From Paenibacillus curdlanolyticus YK9 (lineage in GTDB: Bacteria; Bacillota; Bacilli; Paenibacillales; Paenibacillaceae), in NCBI RefSeq assembly GCF_000179615.1, contig NZ_AEDD01000004.1, forward strand, positions 264,024-328,023: a stretch of 64,000 nt of DNA. The letters are read 5' to 3'. The notes beneath the pieces were generated by a model that was not told the DNA's origin, made no database searches, and saw only the letters and a list, made by a program, of their open reading frames with translations. How positions within the stretch are numbered: position 1 is the first letter of the stretch; each line of letters begins with the position of its first letter. Shown piece by piece: positions 52,047 through 61,892 of the stretch. The position numbers and the translations under genes are program-made.

Positions 52047-52874
52047 TCACATCGACGCGATCCGCGCCGCCTCATCTGTCAGTCCCATCGCCCGCATCGC
52101 CTCCACGATGATCGAGCATAGCTCATCTTCATCCTGCAGCACGAAGTTCATCTGGATATCCCGGAACAACGCCAGCTTGGATGCCTCCGGCGCCGCAATT
52201 AGATAATGCCGCAGCTGCTCAAAATCCAGTTTGTTCCTCTTGTCGACGGAGAACGGGTGATGCGATTCCCCCTCGTGCAGCGGCGCAGTTACGCCAAGCC
52301 CATCCTGCGTCTTCACCGTCAGGTGCTTCTGCCTCTCCTCATTCACCTGCTGAACGTAGCGAAAAGGATGGGGGACTTCGGGCAACTCGACTCTTCGTAA
52401 CAGTTCATCCCAGATCTCCGCCTTATCCTGCTTCTCCTCATCCGTCGGCTGGTAAGGGGATTCGGCTGCTTCTGCCTGCCAGCGCCGCTTCGCCTCCAAG
52501 TAGCTCGCTTCACTCGCAAAGTAATTGTAGAACAATGCGCTATCCGTATGGTTTACGCTCAGAAACTCCTTCAAATTAGCAGCGGCGATCCGGCTCGGTT
52601 CGTCAAAATCCATCGGCGAAACGCATACGATCGGCGCTGTCTCTAGCGACTCCTCCGCCCCATAATCGGTCAGAAATCCATAATGAATGCCATCCACGCC
52701 GATATTCCCGAATACGACCACGTCGGACGGTGTACTGAAATATCGAAAATCATCTAACGCAAGATAAAAGTTAAACTCGTTATAAAATCGCTCCGAATCC
52801 GCCAGCTCGCGCCGGAGGTCGATCAAATGCTGCAACGTTGGCGGTACGCTATATTTGCCGAAGTTAATGTTCAA
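52047..52874 (-). CDS. Hypothetical protein, possibly SUKH/SMI1-like
   Basis: About 275 residues from TTG 52874, which overlaps the stop of the upstream gene (TTGA) and has GGAGG eleven bases upstream; GTG 52892 is an alternative. Residues 1-115 have a pattern (VVVFGNIGVDGIHYGFLTDYG, PIVCVSPMDFDEPSRIAAANLKEFLSV) that faintly resembles SMI1/KNR4 (SUKH) proteins, some of which are toxin immunity proteins. The C-terminal half is charged and helical. The assignment is weak; the coupling to the phosphatase gene is clear. Confidence 0.6.
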   Translation of the reverse strand: MNINFGKYSVPPTLQHLIDLRRELADSERFYNEFNFYLALDDFRYFSTPSDVVVFGNIGVDGIHYGFLTDYGAEESLETAPIVCVSPMDFDEPSRIAAANLKEFLSVNHTDSALFYNYFASEASYLEAKRRWQAEAAESPYQPTDEEKQDKAEIWDELLRRVELPEVPHPFRYVQQVNEERQKHLTVKTQDGLGVTAPLHEGESHHPFSVDKRNKLDFEQLRHYLIAAPEASKLALFRDIQMNFVLQDEDELCSIIVEAMRAMGLTDEAARIASM

Positions 52875-53410
52875 TGGGATGAATGCCTCCACGTATATGT
52901 CTTGTACTGCCCATTATCAGAGGAATGCTTCAATATGTTCCCATCCTCTGGAATGCCTTGGAAATATGCACCGATGCAACCTGTCGTACAGCGATGCCCC
53001 GATAACAATATGTTAGCCTCGCTTGTGCGATACCGCCCTTCGAGCTCTTTCATAAAAGCAAACACTCTCGCGATGAACGCGGGAATTTGCTCCACGCCTT
53101 GATAAATCGCAGAATCCGGAACGACGCCGGCCAGCTTGACCTCTGACCGATGCAGCAGATCCGCTTCGCCCAAATCAAATACGTCGAGCCGCGCATCCAC
53201 CATAGCTTTCATGCCGGTTGTGATCTCGGCGGTTTGAACGGCCCTCTCTTGCGGAGACGAGCATATATAGTCAAAACGGATATGCCGCAGCTCGCTTTTC
53301 AGCTGCTCCGCTTGCTGAACCCCATATTCATTTAATGGCAGGCCTAGTCTGCCTTGCAATCTTCCTTCTTTGTTCAAATCCGTTTGTCCATGCCTTACCA
53401 CGTAGATCAT
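52871..53410 (-). CDS. Histidine phosphatase (phosphoglycerate mutase-like)
   Basis: 179 residues from ATG 53410 (MIYVVRHGQTDLNKEGRLQGR), with GGGGAG five bases upstream. Catalytic RHGQTDLN, the SSPQERAVQTAEI segment, and the late His in LLSGHRCTTGCIG. Similar to CobC/PhoE-type phosphatases; substrate unknown. It is the first gene of a two-gene unit with the hypothetical protein downstream. Confidence 0.88.
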   Translation of the reverse strand: MIYVVRHGQTDLNKEGRLQGRLGLPLNEYGVQQAEQLKSELRHIRFDYICSSPQERAVQTAEITTGMKAMVDARLDVFDLGEADLLHRSEVKLAGVVPDSAIYQGVEQIPAFIARVFAFMKELEGRYRTSEANILLSGHRCTTGCIGAYFQGIPEDGNILKHSSDNGQYKTYTWRHSSH

Positions 53411-53630
53411 ATGCACTCCCCAGTCCACTTTTTGCATAAGTACAACCTATTGACACAACTTATTCCTCGTAAAGTTAGCGAAGGTATCATTCAGTCTTCA
53501 TCCTTCCATATATTAACATACCAGTAGCGATGTTGTCTTCGATTGCCGATTGCTGTTTACTCCCAAGCCGAATGCCTTGGGCATCGACTATGATGATGGT
53601 GTCGTTTAGAAGATCGCCTTGGCCGTGTGT

Positions 53631-53825
53631 CATTGCAGTTTATACAATGAAAGTGCTCGTCCCTCACCGTTGTGCCCGCTCCCCTTGCATTTTGTACAAT
53701 GTGAACCGCCCCCGACGGGAGCTGACAGTCCATTTGGTCACATGCGAGGGTTTCTCGTTGCACAGATTGCAAGGAGAGTTACCTAGGAATCGTTTTCTCC
53801 CTATGTCATTGCACACAATGCAATG
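53631..53825. repeat. Four-arm palindrome element D
   Basis: Arms at 53631, 53683, 53756 and 53807: CATTGCAGTTTATACAATG, CCTTGCATTTTGTACAATG, CGTTGCACAGATTGCAAGG and CATTGCACACAATGCAATG (the last is a perfect palindrome apart from its centre). Spacings are 52, 73 and 51 bp. It lies between the 5' end of the phosphatase gene and the 3' end of the GH87 gene. Confidence 0.9.
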
Positions 53826-53844
53826 AGGAGACGTGAGGCCGAAC

Positions 53845-54045
53845 AGCTTGCGGCGGTTTCAGGTGGCGCGCAATGCGGAGAGCGCGATTCGGATGGTGCG
53901 CGGTCCAATGTTAGTGCGGTGGCGCGCAGTGTAAAAAGCGCGCGGTCCGGATGGCGCGCGCTCCATGTTAGTCCGGTTACGCGCGGTCCAGGCACGCACG
54001 CTCTGGGTAGCGCGCGCAGTGCTAGTGCGGTGGCAGGCGACGGAA
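53845..54045. repeat. GC-rich degenerate tandem repeat
   Basis: GCGCG-rich sequence with GTTAGTSCGG-type blocks at about 53910, 53967 and 54020 (period 53-57 bp), interleaved with CGCGGTCC and GGCGCGCG. No ORF across it is convincing. Confidence 0.6.
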
Positions 54046-54048
54046 GCG

Positions 54049-54082
54049 CAAAAAAAGCCCATTCCAGCTTACTGGAATAGGC
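54049..54082 (-). terminator. Terminator after the GH87 gene
   Basis: On minus, GCCTATTCCAG (54082-54072) pairs with CTGGAATGGGC (54067-54057) around a 4-nt loop, one internal mismatch, then a T run. Confidence 0.8.
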
Positions 54083-54127
54083 CTTCTCCGATTCGTTCAA
54101 CCCCATAAAGCTTCAACTACATGAAGC

Positions 54128-56779
54128 TTACCAGTTGTTCCCCGAGCCTGAAACCGTGAAGCTCGGCGACGTATTCAAAAATTTGCCGGAAGGGGCGCCG
54201 TTGACCGTATTGTTCGTGAAGGTCGAGCTGCCTGTCGCGGAGCCGCGAACATAGACGCCGTACGTACCCGCGTTCGTGATCGTGTTGGAAGCATAGTTCA
54301 CTGTAATGCCCGGCGCCGGCTCTTCGATGAAGATGCCGGAGTATGTGCTGTCTTGGATCGTATTGCCGGAGACGTTTACGGTCAGGTTTTGCGCTTTGCC
54401 GTTATTGTTCACCCAGTACGCCCAGATCGCGCCGATCTGATAGCCGTAATCCTTGTGCAAGGAGCCGCAGCGAATGAGGACGTTGTTTTGGACGGTCAGC
54501 GTACCGGTCATCGACGGCGGGTTAAAGTTCGTGCCGTACGAAATGCCCGACCCGTTCACGACCGTATCGGTGAGCAGGTTGTTGAGCACCTTATTGTCTT
54601 TGCCGCCATAGATGGCGATGTTGTTCGCGAGCGTCGGAATTTGGACCGTGTTGTAGCTGAACGTGTTGTTCGTGTCCAAATACGTGTCCGACCACATGGC
54701 CAGTCCGTCGTCGCCGCTGTTGCGTACCGAGTTGTTCGTGACCGTCGAGTTCGTCGTGCCGTAGTGAAGATTAAGGCCGTCCGCCCATACGTTGCGAATT
54801 CTCGAATTGGAGATCGTGGCGTTATTCGTCTGGTTCGTCAGCCAGAAGCCAACCTTCGTGTGCTCAATCCATAGATTCGTCAGCGTCGAGTTGGTGCCGT
54901 TGCCTTCTACGCCGGATACGCCGCTGTAATCATCACGGATTAGGTCATTCGCGCTGATTTTGAAATCGGACAGCGTAACGTTCCCGCCCCGCAGATAGAA
55001 GCCGGCATAGTTGCCGGAAACCGTGGAATACCAGATGCCCGCGCCTTTGACCGACACGCCGCTGTCCAGATAAAGCCTCGTTCCCGTGCCGTTATAGCCT
55101 GCGCCTTTCGTTCCGTTGTTCAGCGTGAAATTGCCGGATGGGATCCAAACGCCTTTGTACGCACCGCCTGAATTTTTAACCGCATTAATCGCGTTATTGA
55201 ATGCCGTCGTATCGTCCGCGCCGTCGTTCGCCACCGCGCCATAATTCAAAATCGATACGTAATTCGAAGGCATCGACAGCGCTGCGGGAATCGCTTCTGT
55301 TTCGATCAAGTCGACCGTTACGTTCGCGGTGGAGCTGAAGTTCAAGTTCGACGCGTTGCGCTGCAGCTTAATAACAGTTCCTGCCGGATACTCTTGGTTC
55401 AATACAACCGACGCTTCATCATAGTTGTGAAGCGGCGTATTTGGCGTCGCATTCGGATTGTTCGACCAGCGGATTTCGCCGCCTTCCGTTCCCCATGCGC
55501 CATAGTTCCAGCTGTACTTCGACGTCAGATTAACGTCCTTAACGAACGTGCCGCCTGCATACAGGCTAATTGCCGAATCGATTCCCGTACCCGATGCGTT
55601 GTCCGGGATGGAGTAGCGGATCGTAATGCCTTTGGCTGCTTTCGCCAGCGTGAATTGGACGTATTGTCCCGCAGAAGTCAGCTGGACCGCTTTCCGGCCC
55701 GATGCCTCTGCTGCCAAATTGCCAAACGATGTCGATGGGCCAATAACAGTCCCTGTATGAGTCAGGCTTTCCGCCTCGTAAGTGTCATATGGCATCGTTG
55801 CCCCATATGTGCCAGCCGGAGGAGGCGTTACTGGCGGCGGTGTCGTCGTCGACGCACCCGTGCCGTATACTTCAAATTCGGATGCCTGCCCGCCCGTTGC
55901 GCCCGAGTTCGCCGTAAAGCTCAAGCGCACATAGCGTGCGGAGGCTTCCGTGAACGTAATCGTAACCGTATTGTTTGTCGTTGGATTAAAGGTATAGGTC
56001 GCCGATGCAGCCAATGTGCTGTAGGCCGAGTTGTCGCTGCTGCCCTGAACGGACAACGTCTGCGTTCGCGTTCCCCAGCCAGCCGGCAGCTTAAGCACGA
56101 CGGAATTGACATTTTGGGCGCTGCCCAGATCGACGGTCAATACGTTCGGATAGGCGTTCGCCGCTCCCTCATAATAGGTGGAAGCATTGCCGTCAACCGC
56201 GTTGGAAGCCGTGAAGCCGGAGACGTTATTGTTCGAAGAAACGGCTGCGTTAAGGGCGAGATTCGTGCCTGCCGCCGGGGTAGAAGGAGCGTTCAAGGTC
56301 ATGCTGTCGATGTTCACGTTGCCTGAATCGGAGGAATCATACTTGTACATAATCGTGTTGCTGCCTGCATTCAGCGACACCGTCTCGGTCTCTGAGCCCC
56401 ACGTGTCCCAGCTGGCTGTCGCGGCCAACGAAATCTGCTTCACCTTCGCGCCGTTAACATACAGGCTTACGGTCTTAGCTGACCCGGTACCGTTGGCATA
56501 CTTAATAACCGCCGTATAGCTCCCTGCCGAGGAAGCGCTTACAGAAAACGTCGTTGAAGCGTTGCCTTTGTTCGAATCGGTATACCCGCCCACGAACCCT
56601 GTCCCCGTATAACCCGTATGATCGGCTGCTGCGGCTGCCCCTCCTGCGAGCGATGCGGCTTCCGCCTCATAGGTTTGCGACGCTGCGGACACCGAAGCTG
56701 CCAGAGGCGCTTGCACAGCGGCTAGCGAGAGAAGCAGCAGGCTAGCCAGAGACTTTCGTACCATTGCTTTCTTCAACAT
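54128..56779 (-). CDS. Secreted multi-domain beta-helix glucanase, probably GH87
   Basis: 883 residues, with GGAGGGG upstream of ATG 56779. Order: signal peptide (1-33); CBM6/35-like module (about 36-168, YEAEAASLAGGA); F5/8 type C (CBM32-like) module (about 172-312, SNAVDGNASTYYEG); a TTTPPPVTPPP linker; a further beta-sandwich module (about 328-505, YDTYEAESLTHTG); and a right-handed beta-helix (about 508-883) starting ILNYGAVANDGADDTTAF. The paired-Asp region VWADGLNLHYG and NSGDDGLAMWSD resembles GH87 alpha-1,3-glucanase/mycodextranase catalytic sites. It probably cuts fungal or bacterial alpha-glucan outside the cell. Divergent from an amylase. Confidence 0.75.
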   Translation of the reverse strand: MLKKAMVRKSLASLLLLSLAAVQAPLAASVSAASQTYEAEAASLAGGAAAAADHTGYTGTGFVGGYTDSNKGNASTTFSVSASSAGSYTAVIKYANGTGSAKTVSLYVNGAKVKQISLAATASWDTWGSETETVSLNAGSNTIMYKYDSSDSGNVNIDSMTLNAPSTPAAGTNLALNAAVSSNNNVSGFTASNAVDGNASTYYEGAANAYPNVLTVDLGSAQNVNSVVLKLPAGWGTRTQTLSVQGSSDNSAYSTLAASATYTFNPTTNNTVTITFTEASARYVRLSFTANSGATGGQASEFEVYGTGASTTTPPPVTPPPAGTYGATMPYDTYEAESLTHTGTVIGPSTSFGNLAAEASGRKAVQLTSAGQYVQFTLAKAAKGITIRYSIPDNASGTGIDSAISLYAGGTFVKDVNLTSKYSWNYGAWGTEGGEIRWSNNPNATPNTPLHNYDEASVVLNQEYPAGTVIKLQRNASNLNFSSTANVTVDLIETEAIPAALSMPSNYVSILNYGAVANDGADDTTAFNNAINAVKNSGGAYKGVWIPSGNFTLNNGTKGAGYNGTGTRLYLDSGVSVKGAGIWYSTVSGNYAGFYLRGGNVTLSDFKISANDLIRDDYSGVSGVEGNGTNSTLTNLWIEHTKVGFWLTNQTNNATISNSRIRNVWADGLNLHYGTTNSTVTNNSVRNSGDDGLAMWSDTYLDTNNTFSYNTVQIPTLANNIAIYGGKDNKVLNNLLTDTVVNGSGISYGTNFNPPSMTGTLTVQNNVLIRCGSLHKDYGYQIGAIWAYWVNNNGKAQNLTVNVSGNTIQDSTYSGIFIEEPAPGITVNYASNTITNAGTYGVYVRGSATGSSTFTNNTVNGAPSGKFLNTSPSFTVSGSGNNW

Positions 56780-57060
56780 TAGATCCCCTCCATGATGTTA
56801 GATTCCGTACCGTAATTGAACGCTGCTCCCTCTTCCTCTCCTTCCCCCTGCATTACGGCCTTCATCAAGTATAGAGCGGCGATTCTTCCTTAAGCGATGG
56901 CGTTTATTACGGTTGAGGTATCCAATCTTGCGATAAATGTGGCTTGCACCTAACGCGATGATCAAGCCGTCACCGGCATGTTACCGATAATCCTTATGGA
57001 TCAAATTTCAAAAGGATGATTTACTTTTAATAGAAACCGATGTATTCTATTGACGGGGTA

Positions 57061-57074
57061 TGGAAACGTTTGCA
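57061..57074. promoter_or_regulatory. cre/MalR-like operator, distal site upstream of amylase
   Basis: TGGAAACGTTTGCA, one mismatch from the proximal site at 57251. TTGACG lies at 57050-57055 just beside it. The 190-bp distance between the two sites would allow looping by a LacI-family protein. Confidence 0.5.
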
Positions 57075-57250
57075 CAAAAAAAAGCAACTCTTTCGGGAGA
57101 AAGCGGACTGCAAACGCCGGATTGGAGGCTACGATCATACTGTGCAAAAACAATAGGGATTGCGAGGTGATATCAAGTCAATAGTAGGCTGGAAGCCTAG
57201 AAGCGTTGAATCAAACATCTTGTTTTGATTCCTTTTACTCTGCTTCGAGG

Positions 57251-57264
57251 TGAAAACGTTTGCA
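57251..57264. promoter_or_regulatory. cre/MalR-like operator, proximal site upstream of amylase
   Basis: TGAAAACGTTTGCA fits the cre pattern with a single mismatch. It ends 33 bp before the ATG and 19 bp before the ribosome site AAAGGAGG, so occupancy would block transcription. Confidence 0.6.
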
Positions 57265-57297
57265 CTGTTTCGTTATTAAAAAAGGAGGAAATTCTAC

Positions 57298-60200
57298 ATG
57301 CTACGAAAGTGGTTAATCGGCACCATGTGCTTCATTCTAGGCGTTACCCTTTTCACCGAACTCTTAATCGCTAATCCAACGACGGCTAACGCCGCAGGAA
57401 ACACCGCAACCATCTACTACTATACGCCTTACAAAAACTGGACGACCACCTACATTCATAATAATGGAAGCGGTTCTTGGACGACTGTCCCTGGCGTATT
57501 GATGGATGCAGGCTGTACCAACTGGACGACCAAAACGATCGACTTCGGTACGGCAGCAAGCTTCCAAGCTGTCTTCACGAACGGCTCTGGCGCTTGGGAC
57601 AACTACAACAACCAATCCGGTCAAAACTATACGTTCACCGCGGGCATCCACCAGGTGAAAAACGGCCAAATTATCGCGAACGCAGGCAGCCCTTGCGGAC
57701 CGCCAGACACGACTGCGCCTAGCGTACCGACTGGCCTGCAAGCGACGGCCGTAACGGCATCCTCCGTCTCGATCTCGTGGACGGCTTCGACCGATAACAC
57801 GGGCGGAAGCGGCGTCGCTAGCTACAGCATCTACCGCAACGGCACGCTGGTGAAAGCTGATCAGGCTGCTGCGACGACTTCTTACACGGACACTGGCTTA
57901 GCTGCTTCGACAGCTTACAGCTACACGGTATTGGCTAAAGACGTTGCCGGCAATGCCTCTGCCCAATCGGCTGCTGTTTCAGCAACGACATCGGCAGGCA
58001 ACACGGCAAGCGTTTATTACTACAAAAAAACCAAAGGCTGGAGCACGGTTAACATCCACTACATGCCTACGGGCGGCACGTGGACGACTGTTCCTGGCGT
58101 AGCCATGAATGAAGTAGCGTGCACGGACTGGACGTTGAAAACCGTTAACCTCGGTTCTGCAACGGGCATGAAAGCCGCTTTCAACAACGGTTCTACTTGG
58201 GATAACAACGGCGGTTCCGACTATACGTTGGGATCAGGCATCGTGACGGTAAAGGACGGCGTTGTTGTTAATGGCGCAGTGAGCCCTTGTACGCCGGTTG
58301 CACCGGATACGACAGCTCCATCCGTACCTACTAACCCAGTGGCGACGGCTAACGGGCTGCAAATCACGGTTACGTGGACAGCATCTACGGATAACGTAGG
58401 CGGTGCAGGCCTTGCTGGTTATGAAGTGACGCGTACGGGCGGCACGCAAGGCACGCAAGTATTCACGACGACGACGAACAGCTTGACGAACTCGGGCTTG
58501 GATGCGACAACGGCTTATACGTACACGATCAAAGCCTTTGACCTAGCAACGCCATCCAACAAGTCTGCAAGCAGCGTCTCTGTATCGGCAACGACAGGCA
58601 ATGCGCCTCCTCCAGCACCGGGCGGTACGCCAATCGGCACGGATACGCGCGAAGACTCGATCTATTTTGTCATGACGGCTCGTTTCTATGACGGCGATTC
58701 CTCGAACAACCGCGGCGGACAATTCAACGTCTCCAGCGGCAACGCTGCTAACAACGATCCCATGTTCCGCGGCGATTTCAAAGGGCTCATGGATAAGCTG
58801 GACTACATTAAAGCGCTCGGCTTCTCCGCGATTTGGATTACGCCAGTCGTGCTGAACCGTTCGGATTATGACTTCCATGGCTACCATGGCTATGACTTCT
58901 ACAAAATCGATCCAAGGCTGGAATCCACGGGCGCTTCTTACCAGGATCTCATCAACGCAGCCCATAACAAAGGCATTAAAATTATTCAGGACGTTGTCTA
59001 CAACCACTCCAGCCGTTGGGGAGCAAAAGGCCTCTTCACGCCAACTGTATTCGGTATTCGCGACGCACAGTGGAGCTGGATGTATGACGAGAAGGTACCT
59101 GGCCTGGAGTACGACGGCTTGACGCCAACGTCCGTATCGGGCAAAGCATATAACGGCGACCTGTGGTCGACTGCCGAGCCTGCCGGAAACACGTGTCAAA
59201 ACTGGGGAACACCAACCAACTTCTACAGCAAAGAAGGCTATCGCATCTATAACTGCCAATGGCCTAGCGCGACTTCCGGCATGTTCCCTGCCCAGTACTA
59301 TCACCAGTGCTGGATCGGAAACTGGGAAGGCGAAGATGCGCGCAGCTGCTGGCTGCACGAAGATCTGGCTGACTTCAACACCGAGAGCAAGCCGGTGCAA
59401 GATTACCTCATCGGCGCTTACAACAAACTGATCGATATGGGCGTGGACGGCTTCCGTCTCGATACCGCAGTGCACATCCCTCGTGTCACGTGGAATCGTC
59501 GCTTCCTCCCAGCTGCCCAACAGCATGCAATCGAGAAATTCGGCGATAAAGGCAAAAACTTCTACATGGTAGGCGAAGTTGGCGCGTTCGTAAATGATAA
59601 GTGGAACCGCGGATCGGTTAACCACTCCGCGCAGTTCTTCACTTGGAAAGAAAGAAAAGAATATACGCAGAATGACGTGCAAGCAGCACTCGACCAATAC
59701 AACTACGAGAACACAATGGGAACGCAAAATCAGCCAACTTCCACGAACGCGTTCTTGAACGGCAACACGTATCATGCACCAGACCATAGCCAGTTCTCTG
59801 GCATGAACATCATCGATATGCGCATGCATATGAACTTCGGCGACGCGGGCAATGCCTTCTACAACGGCAAAGATTCCGACGACTCGACGAATGATGCAAC
59901 GTATAACATGGTTTATGTAGACAGCCATGACTTCGGACCGAACAAATCGACAACTGCTTATGCAGGCGGTACGGACGCTTGGGCTGAAAACATGAGCCTC
60001 ATGTGGACATTCCGCGGTATCCCGACGCTGTACATGGGATCCGAGATCGAGTTCCAAGCTGGCAAACAAATCGACTGCGGCCCTACTTGCCCGCTCGCTA
60101 CAACTCGCCGCGCTTACTTCGGCGACAAGCTGGAAGGTACAGTCGTAGCTAGCGACTTCGGCAAAACAGCTTCTGCAACGGGTACGGTTGCTCAAACGCT

Positions 60201-60567
60201 GAACTACCCGCTCGTTAAACACGTACAGCGTTTGAACCAAATTCGTCGTAAAATCCCTGCGCTGCAAAAAGGCCAATACTCTACTGAAGGCGTGAGCGGA
60301 TACCTCTCTTACAAACGCCGCTACACGGATGCAGCAACTGGCGTAGACAGCTTCGCACTGGTTACGATCAGCGGTTCCTCGACGTTCTCCGGCATTCCTA
60401 ACGGCACGTACAAAGATGCCATTACGGGTGACGTGAAAGTCGTATCGAACGGCACGCTGACCGCTTCCGTTTCCGGCAAAGCAAACATGCGCGTATACGT
60501 CCTCGACCTGCCGGGCAACGCTGCTCCAGGCAAAATCGGCGAAGACGGTCCTTACCTGAAGCCGTAA
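57298..60567 (+). CDS. Secreted GH13 alpha-amylase with two starch-binding modules
   Basis: 1089 residues, with AAAGGAGG nine bases upstream. Order: signal peptide (1-33); CBM26-type starch-binding module (about 36-136, ATIYYYTPYKNWTTTYIH); FN3 (about 140-232); second CBM26-like module (about 236-332, ASVYYYKKTKGWSTVNIHY); FN3 (about 336-432); and the GH13 catalytic domain (about 450-1075). GH13 regions are DVVYNH (about 565), GFRLDTAVH with nucleophile Asp about 722, GEVGAF with acid/base Glu about 759, and VDSHD (Asp about 878). All catalytic residues are present. It hydrolyses starch or related alpha-glucans outside the cell and is probably under sugar repression through the two upstream operators. 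Confidence 0.96.
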   Translation: MLRKWLIGTMCFILGVTLFTELLIANPTTANAAGNTATIYYYTPYKNWTTTYIHNNGSGSWTTVPGVLMDAGCTNWTTKTIDFGTAASFQAVFTNGSGAWDNYNNQSGQNYTFTAGIHQVKNGQIIANAGSPCGPPDTTAPSVPTGLQATAVTASSVSISWTASTDNTGGSGVASYSIYRNGTLVKADQAAATTSYTDTGLAASTAYSYTVLAKDVAGNASAQSAAVSATTSAGNTASVYYYKKTKGWSTVNIHYMPTGGTWTTVPGVAMNEVACTDWTLKTVNLGSATGMKAAFNNGSTWDNNGGSDYTLGSGIVTVKDGVVVNGAVSPCTPVAPDTTAPSVPTNPVATANGLQITVTWTASTDNVGGAGLAGYEVTRTGGTQGTQVFTTTTNSLTNSGLDATTAYTYTIKAFDLATPSNKSASSVSVSATTGNAPPPAPGGTPIGTDTREDSIYFVMTARFYDGDSSNNRGGQFNVSSGNAANNDPMFRGDFKGLMDKLDYIKALGFSAIWITPVVLNRSDYDFHGYHGYDFYKIDPRLESTGASYQDLINAAHNKGIKIIQDVVYNHSSRWGAKGLFTPTVFGIRDAQWSWMYDEKVPGLEYDGLTPTSVSGKAYNGDLWSTAEPAGNTCQNWGTPTNFYSKEGYRIYNCQWPSATSGMFPAQYYHQCWIGNWEGEDARSCWLHEDLADFNTESKPVQDYLIGAYNKLIDMGVDGFRLDTAVHIPRVTWNRRFLPAAQQHAIEKFGDKGKNFYMVGEVGAFVNDKWNRGSVNHSAQFFTWKERKEYTQNDVQAALDQYNYENTMGTQNQPTSTNAFLNGNTYHAPDHSQFSGMNIIDMRMHMNFGDAGNAFYNGKDSDDSTNDATYNMVYVDSHDFGPNKSTTAYAGGTDAWAENMSLMWTFRGIPTLYMGSEIEFQAGKQIDCGPTCPLATTRRAYFGDKLEGTVVASDFGKTASATGTVAQTLNYPLVKHVQRLNQIRRKIPALQKGQYSTEGVSGYLSYKRRYTDAATGVDSFALVTISGSSTFSGIPNGTYKDAITGDVKVVSNGTLTASVSGKANMRVYVLDLPGNAAPGKIGEDGPYLKP

Positions 60568-60595
60568 GCTGTATTTATGAAGGTTATCAAAAAGG

Positions 60596-60633
60596 CGTGC
60601 CCATGGGATTCCGATCCCATGGGCACGTTTTTT
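60596..60633 (+). terminator. Strong terminator after the amylase
   Basis: CGTGCCCATGGGAT and ATCCCATGGGCACG form a perfect 14-bp stem with a TCCG loop, followed by TTTTTT. Confidence 0.92.
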
Positions 60634-60777
60634 AGTTTAAGTGTCGAATTTCGTCCTATCAAACCTTGCGCATTCGTTGTATACTTCTCCATAACTGTAT
60701 GCAACTTCATTGCAGTCATCTCCGTATGTGTTAGTAAATGCCTAACAATATATTGTAACAAGGAGCAACATAACTTT

Positions 60778-61680
60778 ATGCAGACGAATCAAGTACTGGA
60801 TAACAAGGCTGTAATGAATGCCCTGGAGCAATCGCTGGCGATGATCGAGTTTGATATACAAGGCAACGTGCTGTGGGCGAATGACAATTTTGCAAAAGCG
60901 ATGGGCTATCAGGCGGTGGAGCTCATTGGCCTCCATCACCGCCAGTTCTGCACGGCTGATTTTGCCGCCAGCCCGGAGTATGCTGCGCTATGGAGCAATT
61001 TAAAAGACGGCAAAAAGTTTCAAGAGAAAATTGTTCGCGTTGCGAAAAACGGCAAAATGCTATGGTTGGAAGCCACCTATATGCCAATCCACGATGCCGA
61101 CGGGCAAGTAATCGCCGTGCTCAAAGTAGCGACCGATATTACGGCGCGCGAAATCGCTACCACGCAAGTCACCTCCGAGCTGCAGGAGATGGCGGAAGAT
61201 TTGCTTCAGCTCACGGAGGAAGGCATTAAGCGAAATCAGCTTGTATCCGTGGCGATTGAACGCGTCATTACCGGAAACGAAAGCAGCTTAAGCGATCTTG
61301 ACGATCTGGAGCAGCAGACCGGCGACATCAAACGCGTGGTGGATACGATTCGAGACTTTGCTTCGCAAACGCATCTGCTCGCTCTGAATGCAGCCATCGA
61401 GGCGGCGCATGCCGGGGAGCATGGGCGCGGCTTTAACGTCGTGGCGACTGAGGTCCGCAAGCTTGCCCAGAACGTGCAGGAATCGGCCCAGCAAATCCAA
61501 TCGACCGTTCAGGGGATTTCCAAGCATGTCGAACGCGTCAGCGAAGGAACGAAAGCTTCCCAGCAAGCGATTGTGAACAGCCAGCAGCAGATCGAGCAAG
61601 CTGTAGGCGAATTTGCCGGCATTAGCGAAGCCGCCGGCAAGCTGGATGCGCAAGCGAAGGTTTTGAGCCAGATGATCTAG
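60778..61680 (+). CDS. Soluble PAS-domain methyl-accepting chemotaxis protein
   Basis: 300 residues from ATG 60778 (AAGGAG about 12 bases upstream); the open frame before it covers the amylase terminator. The PAS domain (about 10-125) has [23 protein letters not shown] and the PAC-like [17 protein letters not shown]. The C-terminal signalling domain has the MCP hairpin [37 protein letters not shown], the contact site for CheW/CheA. It has no membrane segment, so it senses a cytoplasmic signal. The signalling region is shorter than in full-length receptors. Confidence 0.92.
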   Translation: MQTNQVLDNKAVMNALEQSLAMIEFDIQGNVLWANDNFAKAMGYQAVELIGLHHRQFCTADFAASPEYAALWSNLKDGKKFQEKIVRVAKNGKMLWLEATYMPIHDADGQVIAVLKVATDITAREIATTQVTSELQEMAEDLLQLTEEGIKRNQLVSVAIERVITGNESSLSDLDDLEQQTGDIKRVVDTIRDFASQTHLLALNAAIEAAHAGEHGRGFNVVATEVRKLAQNVQESAQQIQSTVQGISKHVERVSEGTKASQQAIVNSQQQIEQAVGEFAGISEAAGKLDAQAKVLSQMI

Positions 61681-61715
61681 AAAAACTAGCGAATATGGAA
61701 TCCACGATTGAGTTG

Positions 61716-61763
61716 AAAACCGAGGCGGGCACAGGAATTCTCCTGAATCCGCCTCGGTTTTTT
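61716..61763 (+). terminator. Terminator after the PAS/MCP gene
   Basis: AAACCGAGGCGG pairs with CCGCCTCGGTTT, with an inner CAGGA/TCCTG stem, followed by TTTTTT. Confidence 0.88.
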
Positions 61764-61892
61764 ACTGCGCTTTTACTGCGTAATCAGCAAAACAGCTGAT
61801 TGTTCAGAAGCCGCTACTATTCGCCATTTCATGTGAATATGCATAGCAGGAGTAGCGAATCGAGTAATGCAAGAGGAGGTATCAGCCGCGAG

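Noticed and set aside
60745-60756. ACAATATATTGT palindrome upstream of the PAS/MCP gene
   Set aside because: Short and AT-rich, easily chance or part of a -10 region; no second site or regulator supports it.
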